From contig JBFWXB010000019.1 of the NCBI GenBank assembly GCA_050187875.1, positions 21,788 through 85,787 on the forward strand: 64,000 nt of DNA, in the 5' to 3' direction. Below, piece after piece: positions 31,686-40,140 of this stretch. The notes beneath the pieces are model-generated. The model was not told the DNA's origin, did no database searches, and saw only the letters and a list, made by a program, of their open reading frames with translations. Source of the DNA: JAFKKS01 sp050187875. GTDB lineage: Bacteria > Pseudomonadota > Alphaproteobacteria > Rhizobiales > Xanthobacteraceae. The first letter of the stretch is position 1. Each line of letters starts with the position of its first letter. Position numbers and translations under genes: made by a program.

Positions 31686-32231
31686 CTAAGCGCTCGACTG
31701 ATCGGCGCCCATATGCCGCATCCATTCGCGCAGATAGGCGGCAACCGAGAGGAGCGTCAGGATGGCAACGGCCGCCATCATCGTCGGCAGCGTCCAGCCG
31801 GGATCGAAATCAAGTCCCAGCGAGCCGAGGACCAGCCCTGCGAACACGATCTGGGCGAAGGTATTGAGCTTGGAGACTGTGAGGGGACGGATATTGAGCG
31901 GCCTGCCGACCAGCCAGGATAGAATGACCGCGCCCACGATCATGAGGTCGCGCGAGACGACCAGAATGACCAGCCAGCGCGGCGCATTGTTCGTGATGCC
32001 GAGCGCCACATAGATCGAGACCAAAAGCACCTTGTCGGCCAGCGGGTCGAGATAGGCGCCGATCTCCGTCGTCATGCCGAAGCGCTTGGCCAGAAAGCCG
32101 TCCACGGCGTCGCTGATTCCGGCGACGACGAACAGGACAAAGGCGATCAGCATTTCGCCCGAGGCGATCGCCCACACCACGACGGGCACCAGCAGGATAC
32201 GCGCCAGCGTAATCAAATTTGGTAGATTCAC
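31686..32231 (-). CDS. CDP-alcohol phosphatidyltransferase (PgsA-like)
   Basis: The 181-residue integral membrane enzyme has the CDP-alcohol phosphotransferase signature DGFLAKRFG...GAYLDPLADK, which holds the metal-binding aspartates. It transfers a phosphatidyl group from CDP-diacylglycerol to an alcohol, most likely glycerol-3-phosphate. NLPNLITLARILLVP is the usual start of PgsA-type proteins. The start is taken as GTG at 32231 because it fits that N-terminus; the frame stays open further upstream. It diverges from purM. Confidence 0.85.
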   Translation of the reverse strand: MNLPNLITLARILLVPVVVWAIASGEMLIAFVLFVVAGISDAVDGFLAKRFGMTTEIGAYLDPLADKVLLVSIYVALGITNNAPRWLVILVVSRDLMIVGAVILSWLVGRPLNIRPLTVSKLNTFAQIVFAGLVLGSLGLDFDPGWTLPTMMAAVAILTLLSVAAYLREWMRHMGADQSSA

Positions 32232-32381
32232 GTCACTGGGCCCCCGGGCGCGCTCGTCGAAAAACGGCACATAAACCCGCACCACCGCCTTGCCAAGCGC
32301 TTGGCGGCTCTGCAGCGGGCGTCCCCACCATTGCACGGCCGCCGATTCCGCCGTACCACCGCGCCCAACCTGAGAGGCGCG

Positions 32382-33458
32382 ATGAATGAGGCGCAAAAAG
32401 GCCTGACCTATGCCGCATCCGGCGTCGATATCGACGCCGGCAACCGTCTTGTGCAGCTGATCAAGCCCTTGGTCCGCGCCACCGCCCGCCCCGGCGCGGA
32501 CGCCGATATCGGGGGATTCGGCGGCTTTTTCGACCCCAAGCGCGCGGGCTTCAAGGATCCGATCCTGGTCGCGGCGACCGACGGCGTCGGCACCAAGCTC
32601 AAGGTCGCCATCGACACCGGCCATCATGACACGATCGGCATCGACCTTGTCGCCATGTCCGTCAACGACCTTGTCGTGCAAGGGGCCGAGCCCCTGATCT
32701 TTCTCGATTATTTCGCATGTGGCCGCCTCGACGCCGAAGAAGCCGCGCGCATCGTACGCGGCATTGCCGAAGGGTGCCGCCAGTCGGGCTGCGCGCTGAT
32801 CGGCGGGGAAACGGCGGAAATGCCGGGCCTCTATCGCGACGGCGACTACGACCTTGCCGGTTTCGCCGTCGGCGCCGTCGAACGCGACGCCGTGCTGCCG
32901 CGGCCGACCATCGCGGCCGGCGACGTCGTGATCGGCCTCGCGTCGAGCGGCCTGCACTCCAACGGTTATTCGCTCGCGCGCAAGGTCGTCGAAGTCTCAG
33001 GTCTCGCCTGGGATGCGCCCGCGCCATTCGACAGAACGCGCTCGCTTGGCGAAGCCCTGCTTGTGCCGACGCGGCTCTATGTCAAATCCTGCCTCGCGGC
33101 GATCCGTCAGACGGACGCAGTGAAGGCGCTGGCACATATCACCGGCGGCGGCTTCACCGAGAACATCCCGCGCGTCTTGCCGAAAAACTTGGGCGTCAAA
33201 ATCGATCTCGCGAAAGTCCCGTATCTTCCGATCTTCGATTGGCTCGCCTCGACCGGCCAGATCGCCGAAGCGGAGATGCTGCGGACCTTCAACTGTGGTG
33301 TCGGCATGGTCGCCGTGATCGATCGCACCAAACGCGACGCCGTCACGCGTGTCTTGACCGGCGCCGGTGAGAATGTGGTCACGCTCGGCGAAGTCATCAC
33401 GGCCGGCGACGGCACGCCGCGCGTCGTCTATTCCGGTCACCTCAGTCCCACGCCCTGA
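32382..33458 (+). CDS. purM: Phosphoribosylformylglycinamidine cyclo-ligase
   Basis: The 358-residue enzyme closes the imidazole ring in purine synthesis (AIR synthetase). Signatures include TYAASGVDIDAGNRLV, ATDGVGTKLKVA, GIDLVAMSVNDL, LIGGETAEMPGLY and HITGGGFTENIPRVLP. GAGAGG precedes the ATG. purN follows after 8 bp, so the two are co-transcribed. Confidence 0.97.
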   Translation: MNEAQKGLTYAASGVDIDAGNRLVQLIKPLVRATARPGADADIGGFGGFFDPKRAGFKDPILVAATDGVGTKLKVAIDTGHHDTIGIDLVAMSVNDLVVQGAEPLIFLDYFACGRLDAEEAARIVRGIAEGCRQSGCALIGGETAEMPGLYRDGDYDLAGFAVGAVERDAVLPRPTIAAGDVVIGLASSGLHSNGYSLARKVVEVSGLAWDAPAPFDRTRSLGEALLVPTRLYVKSCLAAIRQTDAVKALAHITGGGFTENIPRVLPKNLGVKIDLAKVPYLPIFDWLASTGQIAEAEMLRTFNCGVGMVAVIDRTKRDAVTRVLTGAGENVVTLGEVITAGDGTPRVVYSGHLSPTP

Positions 33459-33466
33459 GGCCCTGC

Positions 33467-34120
33467 ATGAGCCGCCTGCGCGTCGCCGTTCTCATTTCCG
33501 GTCGCGGCTCCAATATGAGCGCGCTGATCGACGCGATGAAACCTGCGAGCACGCCGGCCGAAATCGTTGCCGTCATCTCCAATCGTCCGGACGCCGCCGG
33601 CCTCGTGCGCGCCCGCAATGCCGATGTTGCGACCGCAATCGTCGATCACAGGCCCTATGGGAAAGACCGCGCCGCCTTCGAGGATGCGCTGACGAGCGAG
33701 CTCGCCGCGCGTGACGTCGAGTTCATCTGCCTCGCCGGCTTCATGCGATTGTTCACGCCGGATTTCGTCAAGCGCTGGTATGGGCGCATGCTCAACATCC
33801 ATCCATCCCTCCTGCCGCTGTTCAAGGGACTGGACCCGCACGGACAGGCATTGGCGGCGGGTGTGAAGCTCACCGGCGCGACCGTACATTTCGTGACGCC
33901 GGAAACGGACGCCGGCCCGATCGTGGCACAGGGCGCGATCTCCGTCATGGCCGGCGATACGCCCGAGAGCCTCGCCGAGCGCGTCTTGACCGTCGAGCAT
34001 CGCATCTATCCGCTGGCGCTGCGCCTGGTGGCGGAAGGGCGCGTGCGCATCGTCGATAATCATTGCGAAATCGATGGCGCGCGGACGGCGAGCGGTATGC
34101 TTATTTCTCCTGATGCATAA
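33467..34120 (+). CDS. purN: Phosphoribosylglycinamide formyltransferase
   Basis: The 217-residue enzyme formylates GAR using 10-formyl-tetrahydrofolate. It shows the nucleotide-binding LISGRGSNMSAL (residues 10-20), the catalytic Asn-His in NIHPSLLP, and the Asp in HFVTPETDAGPIV. The usual FPGLDTH loop reads FKGLDPH, a mild departure. It is coupled to purM; the GST-like gene follows after 18 bp. Confidence 0.96.
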   Translation: MSRLRVAVLISGRGSNMSALIDAMKPASTPAEIVAVISNRPDAAGLVRARNADVATAIVDHRPYGKDRAAFEDALTSELAARDVEFICLAGFMRLFTPDFVKRWYGRMLNIHPSLLPLFKGLDPHGQALAAGVKLTGATVHFVTPETDAGPIVAQGAISVMAGDTPESLAERVLTVEHRIYPLALRLVAEGRVRIVDNHCEIDGARTASGMLISPDA

Positions 34121-34138
34121 CGCGAACGTGGAGACGTT

Positions 34139-34870
34139 ATGATTACGCTTCACACCTTCGGACCCGCTTTCGGCCTTCCCGACCCGAGCCCATTCGTCAC
34201 CAAGCTCGATATCCTGCTGAAGATGTCCGGCCAGCCCTACAAGGCGGAGATCGGCGGGTTGCGGCGCGCGCCGAAGGGGAAGCTCCCCTATGTCGTCGAC
34301 GACGGCGTGACGATTGCCGACTCCACCTTCATCCGTTGGCACCTCGAAAAAAAATACGGCATCGATTTCGATCGTGGCCTGACAGCGGAGCAACGCGCGC
34401 AAGCCTGGGCGTTCGAGAAGATGGCAGAAGACAACCTCTACTGGACGCTCGTCGACGCGCGTTGGACCGACGACGCCAATTTCCGCAAAGGCCCGGCAGA
34501 GTTTTTTCAGAACGTGCCGGCTGTCATCCGTCCGCTTGTGGTCGCTACGGTGAGGCGCGCGATCCGCAAGCACATGCACGGGCATGGCATCGGCCGGCAT
34601 TCCAACGCCGAGATCGTGGCGCTCGGCACGCGCTCGATCAACGCCATCGCCGACGCTTTGGCCGACCGGCCCTTCTTCTTCGGCGAGACGCCATCAGGTG
34701 TCGATGCGACGATTTTCGCCTTTGTCGCTGGCGCGCTTTGTCCGCGATTCGATACGCCGATCCGCGTGGCGGCTGAACGCCACACGAACCTGCGCCGCTA
34801 TGTCGGACGCATGGCGGGCCGATACTATCCCGCGTTTGACACGATCGCCGGTTGCCCTGTCGAACGATGA
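34139..34870 (+). CDS. Glutathione S-transferase-like protein (metaxin/FAX type)
   Basis: The 243-residue protein has a thioredoxin-like N-domain (ITLHTFGPAFGLPDPSPFVTKLDILLKM...KGKLPYVVDD, DSTFIRWHLEKK) and an all-helical C-domain ending ADRPFFFGETPSGVDATIFAF. This is the GST C-terminal arrangement of the metaxin/FAX branch, which often lacks classical GST activity. It lies 18 bp after purN and may share its transcript, though a link to purine synthesis is not evident. Confidence 0.8.
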   Translation: MITLHTFGPAFGLPDPSPFVTKLDILLKMSGQPYKAEIGGLRRAPKGKLPYVVDDGVTIADSTFIRWHLEKKYGIDFDRGLTAEQRAQAWAFEKMAEDNLYWTLVDARWTDDANFRKGPAEFFQNVPAVIRPLVVATVRRAIRKHMHGHGIGRHSNAEIVALGTRSINAIADALADRPFFFGETPSGVDATIFAFVAGALCPRFDTPIRVAAERHTNLRRYVGRMAGRYYPAFDTIAGCPVER

Positions 34871-34893
34871 ACTGCGCCGCCGCAGCGACATAA

Positions 34894-34922
34894 GAAAAAC
34901 CCCCGGGCTTTCGCCGGGGGGT
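34894..34922 (-). terminator. Intrinsic terminator of cspA
   Basis: The stem ACCCCCGG/CCGGGGGGT with a 7-nt loop is followed on the minus strand by TTTTTCTTA. It lies about 40 bp after the cspA stop. The plus-strand side has no T-run. Confidence 0.85.
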
Positions 34923-34959
34923 TACAGGTCGCATCCGTTGGCCCGCGAGGGCCGCTGAG

Positions 34960-35163
34960 TTACGAGACTTTGAGGTTCTCGGCGGACGTCTTGCCGCGAT
35001 TGGTGACAAGCTCGTACTCGACGACTTGTCCCTCATTCAGGCTGCTCAAGCCCGCGCGCTCGACGGCCGAGATGTGAACGAACACATCACGCTCGCCGGT
35101 GCTCGGCTGGATGAAACCGTAACCCTTCGTAGGGTTAAACCATTTGACGGTGCCCTTTTGCAT
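34960..35163 (-). CDS. cspA: Cold-shock domain protein
   Basis: The 67-residue OB-fold single-strand nucleic-acid-binding protein has both RNP motifs, KGYGFIQP (RNP1) and DVFVHISA (RNP2), and the start MQKGTVKWFNPTKG typical of the CspA family. The ATG follows TAGGAGA. A leader of about 140 nt and a strong terminator suggest a monocistronic mRNA with post-transcriptional control, as for other csp genes. Which paralogue it is (cold-induced or constitutive) cannot be told. Confidence 0.95.
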   Translation of the reverse strand: MQKGTVKWFNPTKGYGFIQPSTGERDVFVHISAVERAGLSSLNEGQVVEYELVTNRGKTSAENLKVS

Positions 35164-35313
35164 CGTCGGTCTCCTAAAAGTCCATCATCACGATTGACGC
35201 GGTGCTGCGCTGCTCTCCGCGCCACAACCCGTCTTTTGCTGGAGATCCGTAACGATGGCGCCCTGGTGGACGTACAACGGCCCGGAGCGGCCAAAGTCAG
35301 ATTGTGGCCGCAT

Positions 35314-35340
35314 CTAATACGAAAGTCGCCATTTTTGCAA
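35314..35340 (-). promoter_or_regulatory. Candidate promoter of cspA
   Basis: On the minus strand TTGCAA, a 15-bp spacer and TATTAG lie in a locally AT-rich patch. The start point would be near 35307, giving a leader of about 144 nt. The spacer is short, so confidence is modest. Confidence 0.35.
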
Positions 35341-35409
35341 GATGGCACGCGTCTACGGACCGTTCGCGCGTCACAGCCGTGAACGGTCGGCAAACGAAAA
35401 AGGCGCAAA

Positions 35410-37506
35410 TCAACCGAGCGCGATCGGCTTTAACCAGACACGGTTATCGTGCACGGCCGCCCCGCCGTAAGGCGCGATGGAGTCCGCCCCGACGAGCGTA
35501 TTGATGCCCTTGCCGTCTTCATAGGCGTGGTTTGGCCAGATCGACTCCGCGATCAACACGCCGCGCCGCACGCCGTCGAACACACGAGCATGGATGCGCA
35601 CCTCGCCCCGCCGATTGCCGAGCACGACCTTGTCGCCATCGCTCACGCCATAGGCCTTGGCGTCGTCAGGGTGGATCATGACCTCCGGGCGCTTTTCGCG
35701 CGCAAGCGAGGTCGGCGTCTCATTGAACGTCGAGTTCAAGAAACTGCGCGCCGGCGACGTGGCCAGGCGGAACGGACATTCGTCCGTCGCCTCCTCGATC
35801 ACCGTCCAGTGATCGGGCAATACGGGCATCTGCGCAACCGGCCCGCAATGATAGGGGCTGCGGAACGGCACCGTCGGCCACTCCGGCTTGAAGCGGAACT
35901 TGCCGTCCGGCCAGGCGAAGCCCTTCGTGTAATGCGCCGTCTCGAAATCGGGCTGGCAATCGATCCAGCGATCCTTCTCCAGATCCTCGAGCGTGCCCCA
36001 TCCCGACTTCTGCAGCGTCCAGTCGATCAATTCGCGCGGCGACATGTCGAAGCCTGGATGCTTCGCCCCGACACGTTTTGCGAGACCGCAAATGACATCG
36101 TGATTGGAACCGCATGCACCGGGCGCATCGATCAGCTTCGGCCCAAGGATGATGTATTGATGCCCGCCGCCCTGGTAGACGTCGTCATGTTCCATGAACA
36201 TCGTCGCCGGCAGAACGATGTCGGCCATCGCCGCGGTTTCGGTCATGAACTGTTCGTGCACGCAGACGAACAGGTCATCGCGGGCGAAGCCGCGCTTCAC
36301 CTTCTCCTGTTCCGGGCACACCGAAACTGGATTGGTGTTTTGGATGAGCAGCGCACTCACCGGCGGGCCGTCCATGAGCGCGTCACGCTCGCCCACGAGA
36401 ATGGGCCCCATGCGGGACTGGTCGAGCGCACGGATCGAGCGGTCGATCACATCGATCCCCTCGATCATCGTCTTGTTCCAGTGATAGATCGCGCCGTTGT
36501 TGTGGAACGCGCCGCCGCCCTCGTAGCGCCATGAGCCGCGCACCGCGGCAATGCAGCTCGCAGCGTGCATATTGGCGGCGCCGTTGCGTGAGCGCGAGAA
36601 GCCGTAGCCGAGCCGCAGATAGGTGCGCGGATTGTCGGCGATCAGCTTGGCGAAAGCTTCGATCGTCGCCACATCGCAACCCGTGATCCGCGACGCCCAT
36701 TGCGGATCACGGGTCTTGAGATGCGCTTCGAGCTCGTCCGGCGCGTCGGTGAAATCGCGCAGGAATTCGCGGTCCGCCTTGCCGTCGCGGAACAGGCAAT
36801 GCATGACCGCGCAGGCGAGCGCCCCGTCGGTGCCGGGGCGGACCAGGACCGGCAAGTCCGCCTGCTCCATCGTGCCGTTCATATAGACGTCGACGGCGAC
36901 GATCTTGGCGCCGCGCTCCTTCCGCGCGCGCACCGCATGCGTCATCACGTTGATCTGCGTGTTCACCGGATTGGTGCCCCAGATCACGACGACGTCCGCA
37001 CGCGCCATCTCGCGCGGATCGGGTCCCGCTAGCCGTCCGGTGCCGGCGATGAACCCCGTCCACGCCGGGTTGACGCAAATGGTGGAATGGAAGCCGGAAT
37101 ATTTCTTCGCATGACGCAAACGGTTGATGCCGTCGCGCATCACCAGACCCATGGTGCCGGCATAGTAGTAGGGCCACACCGCTTCGCTGCCGAGCCGCTG
37201 CTCGACGCGAAGAAAATTCTCCGCGACGATGTCGAGCGCGTCCTCCCACCCGATCGGCGCGAACTCGCCCGAGCCTTTCTCGCCGATGCGGCGCAGCGGC
37301 TGCGTCAGGCGGTCGGGGTGATGGATCCGCTCGGCATAGCGCCCAACCTTCGCGCACACGACGCCGGCGGTATAGGCATTGTCCTCGGCGCCGCGGACGC
37401 GGCCGATCGTCCGGCTGTCGATGACCTCGACTTCGAGCGCGCATGTGGACGGGCAATCATGCGGGCACGCGGACGCGCGGATGTCGATCTGCACGGGCTT
37501 GTTCAT
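35410..37506 (-). CDS. Molybdopterin oxidoreductase (DMSO reductase superfamily), stand-alone
   Basis: The 698-residue protein has an N-terminal [4Fe-4S] motif with Cys14, Cys18, Cys22 and Cys51, then the molybdenum bis-MGD domains (VVIWGTNPVNTQ, TDGALACAVMHCLFR, LIQNTNPVSVCPEQ) and a C-terminal molydopterin dinucleotide-binding domain (DGDKVVLGNRRGEV). Cys144 (HSTICVNPAWTG) sits where the Mo ligand is expected, suggesting Cys coordination. There is no Tat signal, so it is cytoplasmic. No iron-sulfur or membrane subunit gene adjoins it, so its electron partner and substrate are unknown. Confidence 0.85.
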   Translation of the reverse strand: MNKPVQIDIRASACPHDCPSTCALEVEVIDSRTIGRVRGAEDNAYTAGVVCAKVGRYAERIHHPDRLTQPLRRIGEKGSGEFAPIGWEDALDIVAENFLRVEQRLGSEAVWPYYYAGTMGLVMRDGINRLRHAKKYSGFHSTICVNPAWTGFIAGTGRLAGPDPREMARADVVVIWGTNPVNTQINVMTHAVRARKERGAKIVAVDVYMNGTMEQADLPVLVRPGTDGALACAVMHCLFRDGKADREFLRDFTDAPDELEAHLKTRDPQWASRITGCDVATIEAFAKLIADNPRTYLRLGYGFSRSRNGAANMHAASCIAAVRGSWRYEGGGAFHNNGAIYHWNKTMIEGIDVIDRSIRALDQSRMGPILVGERDALMDGPPVSALLIQNTNPVSVCPEQEKVKRGFARDDLFVCVHEQFMTETAAMADIVLPATMFMEHDDVYQGGGHQYIILGPKLIDAPGACGSNHDVICGLAKRVGAKHPGFDMSPRELIDWTLQKSGWGTLEDLEKDRWIDCQPDFETAHYTKGFAWPDGKFRFKPEWPTVPFRSPYHCGPVAQMPVLPDHWTVIEEATDECPFRLATSPARSFLNSTFNETPTSLAREKRPEVMIHPDDAKAYGVSDGDKVVLGNRRGEVRIHARVFDGVRRGVLIAESIWPNHAYEDGKGINTLVGADSIAPYGGAAVHDNRVWLKPIALG

Positions 37507-37542
37507 ACGTCGTCGCGACTCCGTATGGATATCGGGCGCGGC

Positions 37543-38256
37543 TCAGGCCTGCTCGACCGACTGCCGCCGCCCTAGCACGTAACCTAACCCGACCACCAAG
37601 GCTGCGCCACAGCCTGCGGCCCAATAGAGCAATTTATGCGCTGTCGCTGCGCCAAGCCAGGTGATGGTGGCCGGATCCTCGGCGATGATCTCTCCGGCGA
37701 TCCAGCCAAGAAGCGCCGCGCCCGCCCAGACGAGAATCGGAAACCGGGTGAGAACGGCCGTGAGCAGCGCCGCGCCGGCGACGATCATCGGCACGCTGAC
37801 AATGAGTCCGAAAATAATCAGCACCATGTCGCCGCCCGCAGCGGCCGCAATGGCGATGACGTTGTCGAGGCTCATGATGATATCGGCGACCGCGACAATG
37901 CGCACCGCGCGCCAGATATTGTGCCCGGCCTCGATGGAGTTTTCGTCCTGCTCCTCGGGGATCAGCAGCTTGACCGCGATCCACAGGAGCGCCACGCCGC
38001 CGATGATCTTCAGATAGGGGAACGCCATCACCTGCGCGACGACGAGGGTGAAGATGATGCGCAAAAGCACGGCCGCGCCGGCGCCCAGCAAGATGCCCCA
38101 TCGACGCTCGCGCGGCGCCAGCGTGCGGCACGCCAACGCGATCACGACCGCGTTGTCGCCGGAGAGAAGAATGTTGATCCAGATGATCTTGCCTGCCGCG
38201 AGCCAGAACTGCGGCTGCATCATCTCGGTGATGTTGAAATTCAGATGCAGGTCCAA
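37543..38256 (-). CDS. TerC-family integral membrane protein
   Basis: The 237-residue protein has seven to eight helices and the paired acidic-Asn motifs of the TerC family, LSGDNAVVIALACR and MSLDNVIAIAAAAGG, implicated in metal (manganese, calcium or tellurite-related) handling. A TTG at 38256 is the outermost start; an ATG at 38223 (MMQPQFWLAAGK) is a credible alternative, and neither has a good ribosome-binding site. I looked for a yybP-ykoY-type manganese riboswitch upstream and did not see one. Confidence 0.85.
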   Translation of the reverse strand: MDLHLNFNITEMMQPQFWLAAGKIIWINILLSGDNAVVIALACRTLAPRERRWGILLGAGAAVLLRIIFTLVVAQVMAFPYLKIIGGVALLWIAVKLLIPEEQDENSIEAGHNIWRAVRIVAVADIIMSLDNVIAIAAAAGGDMVLIIFGLIVSVPMIVAGAALLTAVLTRFPILVWAGAALLGWIAGEIIAEDPATITWLGAATAHKLLYWAAGCGAALVVGLGYVLGRRQSVEQA

Positions 38257-38433
38257 CGCGCCACGTCCCCATGCGGCCGCGTGTCCTGCATAAGACAGGC
38301 CACAGCCTTATCGTTACGATTGAGACGCGCCGCCGCGAAATCGGACCGCTGCCGACCGCGCCGACGCGCCATTAAACGAGGACGCGACCCTAACTTGCCG
38401 GACGGCTTATGCAAGCCGCCGAAAGTCTTGTTC

Positions 38434-38856
38434 CTATCCGACAATCTCGTTGCCGGAAAAGAACTGGGCGATCTCGACCGCTGCGGTTTCCGTGGCATCG
38501 GACCCGTGCACCGAGTTTTCGCCCATCGAGCGCGCATGCAACTTGCGGATGGTGCCGTCGGCGGCCTTCGCCGGGTCGGTGGCGCCCATGATCTCGCGAT
38601 ACTTCGCGACGGCGCCCTCCCCTTCGAGCACCTGCACGACGACCGGCCCCGAGATCATGAAATCGACGAGCTCGCCGAAAAAGGGCCGCGCGCGGTGAAC
38701 GGCGTAGAAGGTCTCCGCCTGCTCGCGCGTCATACGCACGCGCTTCTGGGCGACGATCCGCAGGCCCGCTTTCTCGATGAGGGCGTTGACGGCGCCGGTC
38801 AGGTTCCGCGCCGTCGCGTCAGGCTTGATGATCGAAAAGGTCCGCTCGACGACCAT
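38434..38856 (-). CDS. ndk: Nucleoside diphosphate kinase
   Basis: The 140-residue enzyme equalises nucleoside triphosphate pools. The start ERTFSIIKPDA and the active-site NSVHGSDA with phosphorylated His117 are diagnostic, and the length is exact for the family. AAGGAG precedes the ATG. The leader contains a short tandem direct repeat (ATTGGAAA twice), and a plausible promoter lies at 38903-38930. Confidence 0.97.
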   Translation of the reverse strand: MVVERTFSIIKPDATARNLTGAVNALIEKAGLRIVAQKRVRMTREQAETFYAVHRARPFFGELVDFMISGPVVVQVLEGEGAVAKYREIMGATDPAKAADGTIRKLHARSMGENSVHGSDATETAAVEIAQFFSGNEIVG

Positions 38857-38902
38857 GCGCCGCTCCTTATTTTCCAATTTTCCAATTTCGGGAAGTCGCG
38901 CG

Positions 38903-38930
38903 CTTATAGCGGTGCGGCGAAACAAATCAA
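38903..38930 (-). promoter_or_regulatory. Candidate housekeeping promoter of ndk
   Basis: On the minus strand TTGATT, 16 bp, then TATAAG resemble a sigma-70 promoter. The start point would be near 38896, about 40 nt before the ATG. Confidence 0.45.
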
Positions 38931-39182
38931 GGCACTCGATGCGGAGCGGGAGTCGTAATCGCGTTGTTTCACGCTGGTTTCTTGAATGTTGCGACGAAAG
39001 AAATATAAGCCGCAAATATTTCGCTTACAGAAATACAGATGAACAAGAATTCACGTCCGCGAATTCTGGCGGATACTGACATTTTTCTCGCTCGATGAGT
39101 GAACGTAAATCCGATCCACGGCGACAGATTGGTCCGGGCGCGCATGAAGCGCGTTCCGCAAACCTCGAACAGGAGACCAAGC
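38931..39182. other. AT-richer intergenic region upstream of the His-rich protein gene
   Basis: The stretch is clearly poorer in GC than its neighbours, especially at 38960-39090. It contains an imperfect palindrome GAATTC-acgtccgc-GAATTC near 39048-39067. It probably carries the promoter for the gene at 39183. No gene is seen. Confidence 0.4.
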
Positions 39183-39428
39183 ATGTTCCGTAAGTTCGCC
39201 GTCGCACTCGCCGCCGTTGCAGCCCTCGGTGTCACGGCGCTCTCCGCGGCCGACGCCTCCGCGAAGGGCTGGGGCAAGGGGTGGGGCGGAGGCTTCCATC
39301 ATCACCACCACCACGGCCATTTCCGCCATTTCGGCCGCTTCGGCTTCTATGGCGCCACGGCCTATGCGGTGCCGGATTGCTACCAGGTCATTACGCGGCG
39401 CGGCTTCATCCGTACCGTCTGCTACTGA
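39183..39428 (+). CDS. Small exported His/Gly-rich protein
   Basis: The 81-residue protein has a signal peptide (FAVALAAVAALGVTALSAADASA) and a mature part of about 54 residues. The mature part begins GWGKGWGGGF, continues with six consecutive histidines and further HFRHFGRFG, and has two Cys in the last 20 residues. The composition suggests metal binding or a surface role, but no family function is known. AGGAGA precedes the ATG. It stands alone behind an AT-rich region. Confidence 0.7.
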   Translation: MFRKFAVALAAVAALGVTALSAADASAKGWGKGWGGGFHHHHHHGHFRHFGRFGFYGATAYAVPDCYQVITRRGFIRTVCY

Positions 39429-39568
39429 TCCGCGGAGCTTCTGCGTGATCGCGAGCGGCCCCGGCCTCGCCTGAGGTCGGGGTCCGCCTCGCAAGCCGTC
39501 GCGCGCGTGGCCGCGCGCGGCCTTTCGTTTTGAGGCACAATGGATTGTCGCCTCGAACGGAGAACCGC

Positions 39569-40096
39569 ATGAAGCCGCGCTACGTCATGTTTGCTGCCTA
39601 TAACCAATGGGCCAACGCGCACATCTACGCCGCGGCGGCAAAGCTTTCCGACGCCGACTATCGCGCGGACCGGGGCGCCTTTTTCCGCTCCGTGCATGGC
39701 ACGCTCAACCATATGCTCGTCGCCGATCGCGTGTGGATGTATCGCTTCACCGGCGAAGGCACGCCGCCCGCGGCGCTCGATACGATCCTGCACGACGATC
39801 TCGACGCGCTGCGCGCCGATCGCATCAAGGAAGACGAGCGGGTCATCCGCTGGGTCGACGGCTTGGACGACGCGCATATCGCCGGCGAGTTCGAATACAA
39901 GACGATCACTAATCCGACGCGCATCGCCCAGCCGCTGCATTTCGCGCTCGACCACTTCTTCAATCACCAGGCGCACCATCGCGGCCAACTGCACTGCCTG
40001 CTGACAGGCGCCGCCGGCAAGGCCGCGGGGCCGGTTCTCGACTTGATCGCGTTCCAGCGCGAGGCCGGCTTCGGCGGGGCGCGCAAGGTCGGCTGA
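39569..40096 (+). CDS. DinB-family putative metal-dependent hydrolase
   Basis: The 175-residue four-helix-bundle protein has the DinB pattern: YNQWANAHIYAAAAKLSD, the metal-binding His48 in GTLNHMLVADRVW, and the late pair in FFNHQAHHRGQLH. These three His sites bind a divalent metal in relatives that act as thiol-dependent transferases or hydrolases; the substrate is unknown. The ATG at 39569 follows GGAGA. Confidence 0.85.
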   Translation: MKPRYVMFAAYNQWANAHIYAAAAKLSDADYRADRGAFFRSVHGTLNHMLVADRVWMYRFTGEGTPPAALDTILHDDLDALRADRIKEDERVIRWVDGLDDAHIAGEFEYKTITNPTRIAQPLHFALDHFFNHQAHHRGQLHCLLTGAAGKAAGPVLDLIAFQREAGFGGARKVG

Positions 40097-40140
40097 TCGG
40101 CGGCGCTTGCGCGACCGCACCGCTCCCGCCAAAAGAGCGC

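Noticed and set aside
38257..38433. A manganese (yybP-ykoY) riboswitch before terC
   Set aside because: TerC genes often have one, but I could not find its conserved loops here.
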